Shown here one piece after another: positions 17,483 through 27,200 of a DNA stretch of 64,000 nt. Source of the stretch: an uncultured Hungatella sp. GTDB lineage: Bacteria > Bacillota > Clostridia > Lachnospirales > Lachnospiraceae. The position numbers were made by a program, and so were the translations under genes. The stretch is taken from positions 1 through 64,000 of the forward strand of contig CAMUJH010000012.1 of assembly GCA_947089145.1 (NCBI GenBank). The letters run 5' to 3'. A model generated the notes under the pieces. The model worked only from the letters and a program-made list of their open reading frames with translations, was not told the DNA's origin and ran no database searches. How positions within the stretch are numbered: position 1 is the first letter of the stretch; each line of letters opens with the position of its first letter.

Positions 17483-17521
17483 AGATAGTTCTAGAGCGCA
17501 TAGATAGAAAAGGATGGCGGC

Positions 17522-18229
17522 ATGGAAGAAGTAACCTACAAGAATCGGGAAGAGATGGTCTATCAGGTACTGAAGCAGGAAATCCTGAATCTGGAATTAA
17601 AGCCAGGGCAGATGATCAAGGAAAATGAAATCTGTCAGCGCTTTTCTGTGTCCAGGACCCCGGTTCGGGATGCACTGCGTCTTCTGCAGGAGCAGGGATT
17701 TGTGGTTACGGTACCTTACCGGGGGATCTATGTGACACTTTTAAGCCTTAGCAATATTAAGCAGATGATCTACATGCGGGTGGCAGTGGAAACCATGGTG
17801 ATGAGGGATTTTTCCCAGATCGCCACGCCGTTTCTCATGGAGGACGTGTACTATATGCTGAGAAAGCAGAAAGCCTTGGTGCAGACCGGGGATTTTAAAC
17901 CGGAGCAGTTTTACCGGCTGGATGCAAAGATGCACGAGTTTTGGTTTGAGGCCATGAAGAAAAGCTGGCTTTGGAAGCTCCTCCAGGAACAGCAGCTTCA
18001 TTATACCCGGTTCAGGATGCTGGATTTTGTGACAGAGACGGATTTTGACAGGATTATTCATGAACATGAGAAGCTTATTAGCTTTTTGGAGAAGAAAGAT
18101 ATTGCCGGAATGGAAGAGGAACTGAAAAACCATCTGTATTTCAGCATGAAGCGGATGCGGCATTCCATTGACGTGGATTATCGGGAATATTTTGAGGAAG
18201 AGGACCCGGAAGGGAAGTTTGATATTTAA
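17522..18229 (+). CDS. GntR-family regulator (FCD/FadR subfamily)
   Basis: A 235-residue repressor-type protein. The winged helix (about 8-75) contains LELKPGQMIKENEICQRFSVSRTPVRDALRLLQEQG. The all-helical FCD effector domain (about 85-220) has the metal-binding Asp and His in RLDAKMHEFWF and a further His in IIHEHEKLISFLE. It follows kduI by 40 bases and probably represses it through the palindrome at 16598, with a uronate-pathway intermediate as inducer. The inducer is inferred from context only. Confidence 0.92.
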   Translation: MEEVTYKNREEMVYQVLKQEILNLELKPGQMIKENEICQRFSVSRTPVRDALRLLQEQGFVVTVPYRGIYVTLLSLSNIKQMIYMRVAVETMVMRDFSQIATPFLMEDVYYMLRKQKALVQTGDFKPEQFYRLDAKMHEFWFEAMKKSWLWKLLQEQQLHYTRFRMLDFVTETDFDRIIHEHEKLISFLEKKDIAGMEEELKNHLYFSMKRMRHSIDVDYREYFEEEDPEGKFDI

Positions 18230-18252
18230 GCACATAGGCAGATTGAAAATGT

Positions 18253-18293
18253 GGCGGGAGAAGGCTGTGTTTTGCAAAACAGCGTCTCCCGCC
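18253..18293 (+). other. Long hairpin after the GntR gene
   Basis: Perfect 9-base arms GGCGGGAGA (18253-18261) and TCTCCCGCC (18285-18293). The inside can also pair (GCTGT/ACAGC and TTT/AAA around GC). There is no T run, so it is not a standard terminator; it may stabilise the 3' end of the transcript. Confidence 0.5.
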
Positions 18294-18389
18294 ATATCAG
18301 GTTGCAGGCGCAGGGGACAAAAAAAGCAACATGTTGGGGCAAAAAGTGCGCTGTAAGTACTTTTTATAAAACACAGGAGGTAACCCAAG

Positions 18390-19235
18390 ATGGACAAAAG
18401 ACTTACGCTGGAGAAGAGGATTGAGGCAGAGCTCCAGAGTTATGACGGAATTATGTGCATTTATGCAGACGACTTCCATGGAAATGTGATTTCTATAGGG
18501 GCGGATGAGAGATTTGAGACAGCCAGTACGATAAAAGCCTATATTTTGGCATGTCTATTTGATGAGACGGAAAAAGGGAATGCGGATTTGGATGATATGC
18601 TGACTTATAAAAAGGAGCATTTTGTTGACGGAAGCGGGGTGATTTGTTCCCTGGAAACAGGGGCGGTTCTGAGAGTGCGGGATGCGGCTGCTTTGATGAT
18701 TATTGTCAGTGATAATATTGCCACGAATATGCTGATCGAGTATTTGGGAATTCAGAACATTAATCAGAGTATTCAGGATCTGGGATTTGGAGAAACCATG
18801 CTCCATAATTCGCTTCATTTTGACAGATACAGAAAACTGGGGACTACTACAGCCCGGGACTATGGAAGTTTGTTTACCAGGCTTGCCAAAGGGAGGCTGG
18901 TCAGTGAGAAGTCGGACAGGGAGATGGTGGAGATTTTCAAAAGGCAGCACTATAACAGCATGATTACAAAAGATTTTCCGCCGGTTTATATGGACAGCGA
19001 TAATACGGATGACATTCTGATTCAGGTGGCCTCGAAAAGCGGAAGCATGGATGCGTGTAGAAATGACGGAGGAATTATCTATACACCCTACGGGCCTTAT
19101 GTGCTGGTAATGCTGAATAAGGAATTCAGTGATGCCATGTATTATCCTGGCCATCCCGCCACAGTATTTGGTGCCAGAGTCAGCAGAATGCTGCTTGACC
19201 AATTTTTGGCACTGGAGGGGCGGTTTGTGATTTGA
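18390..19235 (+). CDS. Beta-lactamase-fold serine hydrolase, cytoplasmic
   Basis: A 281-residue protein with the class A beta-lactamase/transpeptidase fold: SxxK as STIK (Ser46, Lys49), SDN at 107-109 and KSG at 216-218. It has no signal peptide. The omega-loop Glu that class A enzymes use for deacylation is not seen (the region reads LHFDRYRKLGTTTARDYG). It is therefore probably not a secreted antibiotic-destroying enzyme but an esterase or peptidase of this fold. AGGAGG lies 14 bases before the start. Confidence 0.8.
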   Translation: MDKRLTLEKRIEAELQSYDGIMCIYADDFHGNVISIGADERFETASTIKAYILACLFDETEKGNADLDDMLTYKKEHFVDGSGVICSLETGAVLRVRDAAALMIIVSDNIATNMLIEYLGIQNINQSIQDLGFGETMLHNSLHFDRYRKLGTTTARDYGSLFTRLAKGRLVSEKSDREMVEIFKRQHYNSMITKDFPPVYMDSDNTDDILIQVASKSGSMDACRNDGGIIYTPYGPYVLVMLNKEFSDAMYYPGHPATVFGARVSRMLLDQFLALEGRFVI

Positions 19236-19296
19236 TGGGGTGCTGGAAACCCCATTGCCATAAATAATATGGTATTGAAAGGAAAGGAAGTGCAAT

Positions 19297-20064
19297 ATGG
19301 GACAGAAAACAGACATGAACAGAAAGAAAGGTAGAAGGCTTTGGAGCCTGCTGGGTGCTGTATGGCTGGTGATGGCCTGTCTGGCGGGCTGTGCGGCTTC
19401 CGGGAATTCCAGGAATGCCGCAGGGCAGAATGGGACAGTACAGGCATCTGAGGAAATCGGAGGCGGCAAAGACCAGAAGGGCCTTTCAGACGCAAATGGG
19501 GAGGATGAGGGCGGCAGGCTGGAAGAGACTGATGGCAGGGAATCCGATACAGGTCCAGAGGAAAAAACGGGTTCAGTGCCGGATATAGGATCGGGGGAAG
19601 AACCAGCAGAAGAGCTGAGGGAAAAATCAGCAGCAGAATCGAAAGCCGGATTAACCGCGCAGCCGGAATATTCTGAAGATGCTGGAAGCCTTGAGGATGA
19701 ACGAACAACAGATACAATAGAGGAATCCGGCATCTACACATCGAAGGATGAGGTGGCGCTGTATATTCATATCTATGGCCGCCTTCCGGATAATTATATT
19801 ACCAAGCGGAAAGCAGAGGATTTGGGGTGGAACAGCAAGGAAGGCAATCTCTGGGATGTGGCTCCTGGAATGAGCATCGGTGGCAGCCGCTTCGGAAATT
19901 ACGAGGGAGCGCTGCCGGAAAAAGAGGGACGGAAATATTTTGAGTGTGATATTGACTATGAGGGCGGATATCGGGGTGCAAAAAGGCTGATTTATTCGGA
20001 TGACGGATTGATTTTTTATACGGAAGACCATTATAATACATTTGAGCAGTTATATGGCCAATGA
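19297..20064 (+). CDS. Lipoprotein with C-terminal barnase-type ribonuclease
   Basis: A guanyl-specific RNase fused to a secretion lipopeptide. Residues 1-32 form a signal with the lipobox LAGC. About 110 acidic, low-complexity linker residues follow. From about residue 145 the protein matches barnase closely: YGRLPDNYITKRKAEDLGW, VAPGMSIGG and YSDDGLIFYTEDHYNTF. Catalytic residues corresponding to barnase Glu73, Arg83, Arg87 and His102 are all present (Glu216, Arg226, Arg230, His245), so the enzyme should be active. The barstar inhibitor gene follows after 14 bases. Likely role: extracellular RNA use or contact-dependent toxicity; the latter is inference. Confidence 0.93.
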   Translation: MGQKTDMNRKKGRRLWSLLGAVWLVMACLAGCAASGNSRNAAGQNGTVQASEEIGGGKDQKGLSDANGEDEGGRLEETDGRESDTGPEEKTGSVPDIGSGEEPAEELREKSAAESKAGLTAQPEYSEDAGSLEDERTTDTIEESGIYTSKDEVALYIHIYGRLPDNYITKRKAEDLGWNSKEGNLWDVAPGMSIGGSRFGNYEGALPEKEGRKYFECDIDYEGGYRGAKRLIYSDDGLIFYTEDHYNTFEQLYGQ

Positions 20065-20078
20065 TGAGGAGGAGCAGT

Positions 20079-20375
20079 ATGAGAAAGGTTTTGCTGGATT
20101 TGAATCCGGCCCGCTCAACGGAATGGATTCATGAGTATTTAAAATTTGAATTGGAATTTGACGATTATTATGGTAATAACCTGGATGCACTGTATGACCA
20201 GCTGACCTGTATTGGGGAGGACACCTGTGTAGGCGTGTTTTGCCCGCCGAAGGAAGATACAAAGATGTCCCTGTATTTGGAAAGGGTGAAGAAAGTTTTC
20301 AAGGATGCAGAGCAGGACAATCCACGGCTCTGCGTCATATTTGGAGATATGGAAGAGAACTATGATAAAGAGTGA
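20079..20375 (+). CDS. Barstar-family ribonuclease inhibitor
   Basis: A 98-residue cytoplasmic protein that protects the producer from the adjacent barnase. The binding helix DYYGNNLDALYDQLT keeps the residues equivalent to barstar Tyr29, Tyr30, Asn33, Asp35, Asp39 and Thr42, with Tyr in place of Trp38. The start was set at 20079 behind AGGAGGAG; the frame opens earlier but overlaps the barnase stop. Its last 14 bases overlap the next gene. Confidence 0.93.
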   Translation: MRKVLLDLNPARSTEWIHEYLKFELEFDDYYGNNLDALYDQLTCIGEDTCVGVFCPPKEDTKMSLYLERVKKVFKDAEQDNPRLCVIFGDMEENYDKE

Positions 20376-20925
20376 AGAAACAAATTCCTATGAGGTGATC
20401 CGTTCTAAGAGAAAGACCAGTGCCATTCAGGTGAAAAAGGATGGAGGCGTAGTGGTAAGATGTCCCCTGTGGATGACGGACAGGGAGATACGCAGGTTTG
20501 TGGCGGAGCACCGGGAATGGATCGCAAGACATCAGCGGGAAGTGCTGGAGAGGCTTGAAAAAAGGACGGTCTACACAAAGGAGCAGGTTAAGGAGTTCAG
20601 GCAGCATGCAAGATGGATGCTGGCTCAGAAAACATGGCTGTGGGCCCAGAAGATGCAGGTGACTTATGGAAAACTGACCATTCGGCAGCAGGCGACCAGA
20701 TGGGGAAGCTGCAGTGCAAAGGGAAACTTAAATTTTAACTGGAAACTGGTTTTGGTTCCCCAGGATCTTGTGGATTATGTGGTGGTTCACGAACTGGCAC
20801 ACCGCAGGGAAATGAACCATTCGCCAAAATTTTGGAAGATTGTGGAGGAGCAGCTGCCGGATTACCGGGAGAGAAGGAGAAGGCTAAGGGAGTATGAGAC
20901 AGAGATAGAGATTGCAGAGGAATGA
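20362..20925 (+). CDS. YgjP-like zinc metallopeptidase
   Basis: A 187-residue cytosolic protein of the DUF45/YgjP (SprT-like) group. The zinc motif is VVHELAHRREMNHSPKFW (HExxH plus a downstream His), preceded by RWGSCSAKGNLNFNWKLV, which is diagnostic for the family. It starts inside the barstar end, overlapping by 14 bases behind GGAAGAG, so it is translationally coupled to barstar. The substrate is unknown. A longer frame beginning at 20305 lacks a ribosome site. Confidence 0.9.
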   Translation: MIKSEETNSYEVIRSKRKTSAIQVKKDGGVVVRCPLWMTDREIRRFVAEHREWIARHQREVLERLEKRTVYTKEQVKEFRQHARWMLAQKTWLWAQKMQVTYGKLTIRQQATRWGSCSAKGNLNFNWKLVLVPQDLVDYVVVHELAHRREMNHSPKFWKIVEEQLPDYRERRRRLREYETEIEIAEE

Positions 20926-21064
20926 AGAATGCCTCTGAAATTCCAGAAGAACGGGAGATAAAAGTTTGAGAGGCAGAGAACGGTGAAAGAGAATCCGCAG
21001 AAGAAATAAACAGCAAGGGATAACGCTTACTTACTAACTACCAACTGACAGGAAGGAACGGCTT

Positions 21065-22771
21065 ATGACAGCGAAGTGGATGCTATATGCGAAAAAGGCA
21101 GATTTTGACAGGATTGCAGAGGAGTTTCATATTAATCCGGTGACGGCAAGAGTTATGAGGAACCGGGACGTGGAAGGCGATGAGGCAATACGCAGATATC
21201 TGTATGGCACGAAACATGATTTTTATTCTCCCCACCTTTTAAAGGATGCGGATAAGGCAGCCGGGATTTTGGAGGAGAAGACGGCTCAGGGAAAGCGGAT
21301 TCGGATTGTGGGGGATTATGATATAGACGGGGTGTGCTCTACCTACATACTTTATAAGGCGTTAAAACGCATTGGGGCTGCGGCGGATTATGAGATCCCT
21401 GACCGGGTTAAGGACGGTTATGGAATTAATGAGCAGATTATTGAGGCAGCCTACAGCGACGGGGTGGATACCATTTTGACATGCGATAACGGGATTTCCG
21501 CAGTGGAGCAGATGCATAGAGCCAGAGAACTGGGAATGACAGTGATCATTACGGATCACCATGATATTGCCAGGGAAAACGGGAGAGATATATTGCCGGA
21601 GGCAGATGCCATTGTGAATCCCAAGCAGCAGGACTGCGGCTATCCCTGGAAGGAAATCTGCGGGGCAGTTGTGGCATATAAGGTGGTCAAGATTCTGTAC
21701 GAGCGGTATGGGATATCTGACAGGGAATGGGAAGAAATGATGGAGTTTGCCGCTATTGCCACGGTGGGGGACGTGATGCGGCTTCAGGATGAAAACAGGA
21801 TTTTGGTGAGAGAGGGCCTGGGACGAATTCGGTCTACCAAAAGCGTAGGGCTTCGTAAGCTGGTGGAGAAGAATAAACTGGAAATTGAAAAGTTAAACGC
21901 ATTCCATATCGGATTTGTCATCGGGCCATGCCTGAATGCAGGGGGAAGGCTGCAGACGGCAAAGATGGCTTTAAGGCTTTTGCTATGCGGGGATGAGGAA
22001 GAGGCGGACAGGCTGGCAGAGGAGTTAAAGCAGCTTAATGACCAGAGGAAGGATATGACCAGCCAGGGAGCAGAGCAGGCTGCCAGGCAGGTAGAGGAAC
22101 GCTACGGAAACGACAAAGTTCTGGTGGTCTATCTGCCGGACTGCCATGAATCCCTGGCGGGGATTATTGCAGGACGGCTGCGGGAAAAATACCATAAGCC
22201 TTCTATTGTGCTTACAAGGGCAGAGGAGGGAGTGAAAGGCTCCGGGCGATCCATAGAAAGCTATCACATGTTTGAGGCGCTTTTGGAGGTGAAGGAGCTA
22301 CTCACCAAGTTTGGAGGGCATCCTATGGCAGCAGGGCTTTCTTTAAATGAGGACAATGTGGAGGCCTTTCGGAAAGCTCTTAACAAGAATGCAAAGCTGA
22401 CGGAGGAGGACTTTATTCCGAAGATATGGATTGACGTGGCTATGCCTATGGAGTATGTGTCGGAACCGCTGATCCGGGAATTGGAGATGCTGGAGCCCTT
22501 TGGGCAGGGAAATGAAAAGCCTCAGTTTGCCCAGAAAGGAATCCATATCCGCAGCGCAAGGGTGATTGGCAAGAACAGGAATGCGGTGAAACTGTCCATG
22601 GTAACCCCAAGGGGAGTGCCGGTGGATGGGATTGCATTTACCGACGGCGACACATTTATGGAAGAGATGGGGATGCGGCGGGAGATGGATGTGATTTATT
22701 ATCCGGGGATTAATGAGTATAATGGTAGACGGAGCATTCAGATGGTGATTAAGGAGTGGAGGTTTTCTTGA
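21065..22771 (+). CDS. recJ: Single-stranded-DNA exonuclease RecJ
   Basis: 5'-3' exonuclease on single-stranded DNA, used in recombination and repair. The 568-residue protein has the DHH-family motifs in order: IVGDYDIDGVCSTY (about 82-96), LTCDNGISAVEQ, VIITDHHDIA and ATVGDVMRLQDENR, then the DHHA1 region SGRSIESYHMFEALLEV with KFGGHPMAAGLSL, and an OB-like C-terminal domain. This is the shorter form of RecJ. A GGAAGG lies before the start. It precedes glyA, which has its own promoter. Confidence 0.95.
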   Translation: MTAKWMLYAKKADFDRIAEEFHINPVTARVMRNRDVEGDEAIRRYLYGTKHDFYSPHLLKDADKAAGILEEKTAQGKRIRIVGDYDIDGVCSTYILYKALKRIGAAADYEIPDRVKDGYGINEQIIEAAYSDGVDTILTCDNGISAVEQMHRARELGMTVIITDHHDIARENGRDILPEADAIVNPKQQDCGYPWKEICGAVVAYKVVKILYERYGISDREWEEMMEFAAIATVGDVMRLQDENRILVREGLGRIRSTKSVGLRKLVEKNKLEIEKLNAFHIGFVIGPCLNAGGRLQTAKMALRLLLCGDEEEADRLAEELKQLNDQRKDMTSQGAEQAARQVEERYGNDKVLVVYLPDCHESLAGIIAGRLREKYHKPSIVLTRAEEGVKGSGRSIESYHMFEALLEVKELLTKFGGHPMAAGLSLNEDNVEAFRKALNKNAKLTEEDFIPKIWIDVAMPMEYVSEPLIRELEMLEPFGQGNEKPQFAQKGIHIRSARVIGKNRNAVKLSMVTPRGVPVDGIAFTDGDTFMEEMGMRREMDVIYYPGINEYNGRRSIQMVIKEWRFS

Positions 22772-22843
22772 GCCTGTATTCTGCGGAAAGCCCTTGTGCC
22801 ATACAGAGACAGGAATGCCTGAAGAGAGCCATTTAGTACTTCT

Positions 22844-22872
22844 TGACAGCGGTTATGGAAAACAATATAATA
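22844..22872 (+). promoter_or_regulatory. Consensus sigma-A promoter of glyA
   Basis: Perfect TTGACA (22844-22849), 17-base spacer and TATAAT (22867-22872), 40 bases before the glyA ATG. Confidence 0.88.
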
Positions 22873-22912
22873 AAAAACATCAATTTACAAGCAGATTGAG
22901 AGGAGAAAAGTC

Positions 22913-24163
22913 ATGGTTAATGAAGTCATGGAGTTTATCACAAAGTTTGATCCGGAAGTGGGACAGGCCATCGAGTCCGAGGCGGCCCGCCAGAGGAGGA
23001 ATCTGGAACTGATTGCTTCAGAAAATATTGTATCTGAGGCGGTTATGATGGCTATGGGGACGGTTCTGACCAACAAGTATGCGGAAGGATATTCCGGAAA
23101 ACGGTATTACGGCGGCTGTCAGTGCGTGGATGTGGTGGAAACCCTTGCCATTGAGCGGGCAAAGAAGCTGTTTGGCTGTGACTATGCCAATGTACAGCCC
23201 CATTCCGGCGCGCAGGCTAATATGGCAGTTTTTGTGGCCATGCTGAAGCCTGGGGATACGGTTATGGGCATGAACCTTGACCATGGCGGACACCTGACTC
23301 ATGGGAGTCCGGTAAATTTCTCGGGCCTTTATTTTAACATCGTGCCTTATGGTGTCAATGACGAGGGGTATATAGATTATGATGAATTAGAGAGAATCGC
23401 AATGGAAGCCAAGCCGAAGCTGATTGTAGCCGGAGCCAGTGCATATGCCAGAACCATTGACTTTAAGCGCTTCCGTCAGGTAGCTGATAAGGCAGGGGCA
23501 TATCTGATGGTAGATATGGCTCACATTGCGGGCCTGGTGGCAGCAGGGCTTCATCCAAGTCCCATTCCTTATGCAGACGTAGTAACCACCACCACCCACA
23601 AAACGCTGCGGGGGCCCAGAGGCGGCATGATTCTGGCCAATAAAGAGGCGGCTGACAAATTTAATTTCAACAAGGCTATTTTCCCGGGAACCCAGGGAGG
23701 CCCGCTGGAACATATAATTGCCGCCAAGGCCGTATGTTTTGGAGAGGCGCTGAAGCCTGAGTTTAAGACTTATCAGGAGCAGGTGGTGAAGAATGCCGCA
23801 GCCTTGGCAAAGGCTTTGGAAAAGCAGGGCTTTAAGATTCTTACAGGCGGCACGGACAACCACCTGATGCTGGTAGACTTAAGGGGAATGGATATATCCG
23901 GCAAAGAGCTTCAGAACCGGTGCGACGAGGTGTATATCACGCTGAATAAGAATACAGTACCCAATGACCCGAGAAGCCCGTTTGTGACTTCCGGCGTAAG
24001 GATCGGTACTCCTGCGGTTACTTCCAGAGGCCTTAAGGAAACAGATATGGAAAAGATTGCAGAGTGCGTATGGCTGGCAGCTACAGACTTCGAGAACAAG
24101 GCCGGCTACATCCGGGAAGAGGTTACTAAGATCTGCAGTGCCTACCCGATCTATGAAGGCTGA
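22913..24163 (+). CDS. glyA: Serine hydroxymethyltransferase
   Basis: PLP enzyme that converts serine and tetrahydrofolate to glycine and methylene-tetrahydrofolate. The 416-residue protein is full length with [17 protein letters not shown] at the N-terminus, [33 protein letters not shown] and the PLP-lysine motif [15 protein letters not shown] (about residues 222-237). GAGGAG lies 11 bases before the start. Confidence 0.97.
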   Translation: MVNEVMEFITKFDPEVGQAIESEAARQRRNLELIASENIVSEAVMMAMGTVLTNKYAEGYSGKRYYGGCQCVDVVETLAIERAKKLFGCDYANVQPHSGAQANMAVFVAMLKPGDTVMGMNLDHGGHLTHGSPVNFSGLYFNIVPYGVNDEGYIDYDELERIAMEAKPKLIVAGASAYARTIDFKRFRQVADKAGAYLMVDMAHIAGLVAAGLHPSPIPYADVVTTTTHKTLRGPRGGMILANKEAADKFNFNKAIFPGTQGGPLEHIIAAKAVCFGEALKPEFKTYQEQVVKNAAALAKALEKQGFKILTGGTDNHLMLVDLRGMDISGKELQNRCDEVYITLNKNTVPNDPRSPFVTSGVRIGTPAVTSRGLKETDMEKIAECVWLAATDFENKAGYIREEVTKICSAYPIYEG

Positions 24164-24182
24164 AAATAATTTTTAAAGCAAA

Positions 24183-24219
24183 AAGGCTGAGAAAAGTCCA
24201 AAAGATTTTTCTCAGCCTT
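24183..24219. terminator. Convergent terminator between glyA and the activase gene
   Basis: Perfect 13-base arms AAGGCTGAGAAAA (24183-24195) and TTTTCTCAGCCTT (24207-24219). On the minus strand it is followed by TTTTT, so it best serves the minus-strand gene and may also stop glyA. Confidence 0.85.
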
Positions 24220-24226
24220 CTTACAG

Positions 24227-27200
24227 TCAATGCTGCTGTTTCTCTAAATTTTTCTGCGCAGTAGCCAGCATCAGCTTAATCCTGTTCAGCTGGTTTACTT
24301 CGCTGGCCCCTGGATCGTAATCTACAGCAATCACATTCGAGCTGGGGTAAACCCTGCGCAGTTCCTTAATAACGCCTTTTCCCACAATGTGGTTCGGCAG
24401 ACATCCAAAGGGCTGCGTGCAGACGATATTGGTGACCCCGCTGTGAATCAGTTCCAGCATTTCCCCAGTCAGAAACCATCCTTCGCCGGTCTGATTGCCA
24501 AGAGAGACGAAATCCTGTGCCATCTTGGCCAGATCCTGAATCCTGGCAGGGGCAGTAAAGTGCCTGCTGGCAAGAAATTCCCTGCGGGCAGCCTTGCGCA
24601 GATATTCCAGAAGGGCGATTCCCATATTGCAGAGCCGCGCAGTAGAGACTTTGCCGCCTAAATGCTCTGCCTTAAAATTGGCATTATAGAAACAATAAAG
24701 CAAAAAGTCCATTAAATCCGGCATTACTGCCTCTGCGCCTTCTGATTCCAGCAGCTCTACAATGTGGTTGTTGGCCAGAGGAGAAAATTTTACCAGAATC
24801 TCTCCGACAATGCCTACTCTGGGCTTTTGCACATCTGTCCTTGGAAGGCTGTCAAAATCCCGGATAATCCCTTTAATATTGCGGTGGAACTCCATCATGG
24901 ACGGGGAGCGCTTAGACAATGCAGCAACGCACCGTTTTTTCCAGGCGGTGTGAAGCCTGTTGGCAGCCCCGGGCTCTTTTTCGTAAGGCCTGGTTGCGTA
25001 AAGCACCCTCATAAACACATCGCCGTAAACCACTGCCTGCATACACTTAATCAATAAAGGAACCGTGATCTGAAATCCCGGGTTGGTTTCCATGCCGTTG
25101 GCATTGATAGAGATGACGGGAACCTGGGGCATTCCTGCTTTTTCCAGCGCGCGGCGGATAAAGCCGATGTAGTTGGACGCCCGGCAGCCGCCGCCGGTCT
25201 GGCTCATGAATACAGCCGTATGATCCAGGTCGTATTTGCCTGACAGGAGAGCCTGCATTACCTGCCCAATAACAATAAGGGACGGATAACAGGCGTCATT
25301 ATTTACATACTGAAGTCCCACATCAATAGCAGAACGGTCATCATTTTTAAGGATCTCAAGGTTATAGCCAAAAGATCGGATAGCAGGCTCTAACAGGTCA
25401 AAATGGATGGGCGACATCTGAGGACATAAAAGAGTGTAGTTCTTTTTCATATCTTTGGTAAACAGTACCCGGTTATAGGCGCTGGATACCATCTTCCGGT
25501 CAAAGTGATTTTTGTCCCTGACTTTTAATGCGGCAATGAGAGAACGCACTCTTATACGGGCAGCCCCTAAATTGTTTACCTCATCAATCTTTAAAACCGT
25601 ATAAATTTTCCCCGCAGAGGAAAGAATATCATGTACCTGATCCGTAGTGACGGCATCCAATCCGCAGCCAAAAGAATTTAACTGAATCAGATCCAGGCAG
25701 TCGTTTGCCTTTACATAGGAAGCGGCAGCATACAGCCTGGAGTGGTACATCCACTGGTCAGTGACAATAAGAGGACGTTCCACATGGCCCAGGTGGGAGA
25801 CGGAATCTTCTGTCAGGACTGCCATTCCATAGGAAGCGATCATCTCCGGGATGCCATGGTGTATCTCCGGATCAATGTGGTACGGGCGCCCTGCCAGGAC
25901 AATGCCGTGGCGGCCCTGCTCTTTCAGCCAGGCAATGGTTTCCTCGCCTTTTTTCTGCAGATCAAGGCGGCAGTCCATCAGTTCCTGCCAGCCCTTGTGA
26001 GCTGCCAGACGGATTTCCTTCTCGGGAATATCAAACTCTTTTACAAATTCAGATACCAGCTGGCCGGTGAGAATTTCTTCATTGGTAAAGGCCATAAAGG
26101 GATTAAGGAACCGGATATTCTTTTCCGCCAGCTCTTCCACATTATTTTTGATATTCTCCGCATAGGAAGTAACCATGGGGCAGTTGTAGTGGTTGCCGGC
26201 ATCAGGCTGCTCATTCCGTTCGTAAGGGATGCAGGGATAAAAAATGGTTTTGACTCCCTGAGCTATAAGCCAGGAAACATGGCCATGGACAATCTTTGCC
26301 GGATAGCATTCGGATTCGCTGGGAATAGATTCAATACCCAGTTCATAAATCCTTCTGGTGGACTGTGGTGACAGCACGGTACAAAACCCTAATTCTTTAA
26401 AGAAAACCGCCCAAAAAGGATAATTTTCGTAAAAGTTCAATACCCGCGGAATGCCTATGGTTCCCCGCACTGCCAGATCCGGAGTCAGGGATTCGTAGTC
26501 AAAGATACGGCGGTATTTATAATCAAACAGGTTTGGAACCTCTTTTTTGGCCTTTTCCTTTCCAAGTCCCCTCTCGCAGCGGTTTCCGCTGACAAACTGG
26601 CGGCCGCCTTCGAAACGGTTGACAGTCAGAACGCAGCGATTGGTGCAGCCCTTGCATCGGGCCATGGAGGTTTCATATTTCAGGCGGATAATCTTGTCCA
26701 AGGGAAGCATGGTGCTTTGACGTCCTTCTTCAAACCTTTCCCTGGCAATAAGCGCAGCGCCGAAGGCTCCCATAATTCCGGCGATATCAGGGCGGACGGC
26801 CTGGCAGCCGGATATTTTTTCAAAGCTTCTCAATACTGCGTCATTATAGAAAGTCCCTCCCTGGACTACCACATTGGTTCCAAGATCCGCAGGGTTTGTT
26901 ATCTTTATTACCTTGTAAAGGGCGTTTTTTATGACTGAGTAAGCCAGGCCGGCAGAGATATCAGCCACGCTGGCGCCCTCCTTCTGGGCCTGCTTTACAT
27001 TAGAATTCATAAAAACCGTACACCGGGTTCCCAAGTCCGTAGGATTTCGGGCGAATAGTGCCTCTTTTGCAAAATCTTCAATAGAAAAGTTCAGCGATTT
27101 GGCAAAGGTTTCAATAAACGAACCGCAGCCTGAAGAACAGGCTTCATTTAACTGGACGCTTTCCACGGTATTGTCCCGGATTTTTATGCATTTCATGTCC

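Noticed and set aside
18390-19235. Antibiotic-resistance beta-lactamase
   Set aside because: No signal peptide, KSG in place of KTG, and no omega-loop Glu.
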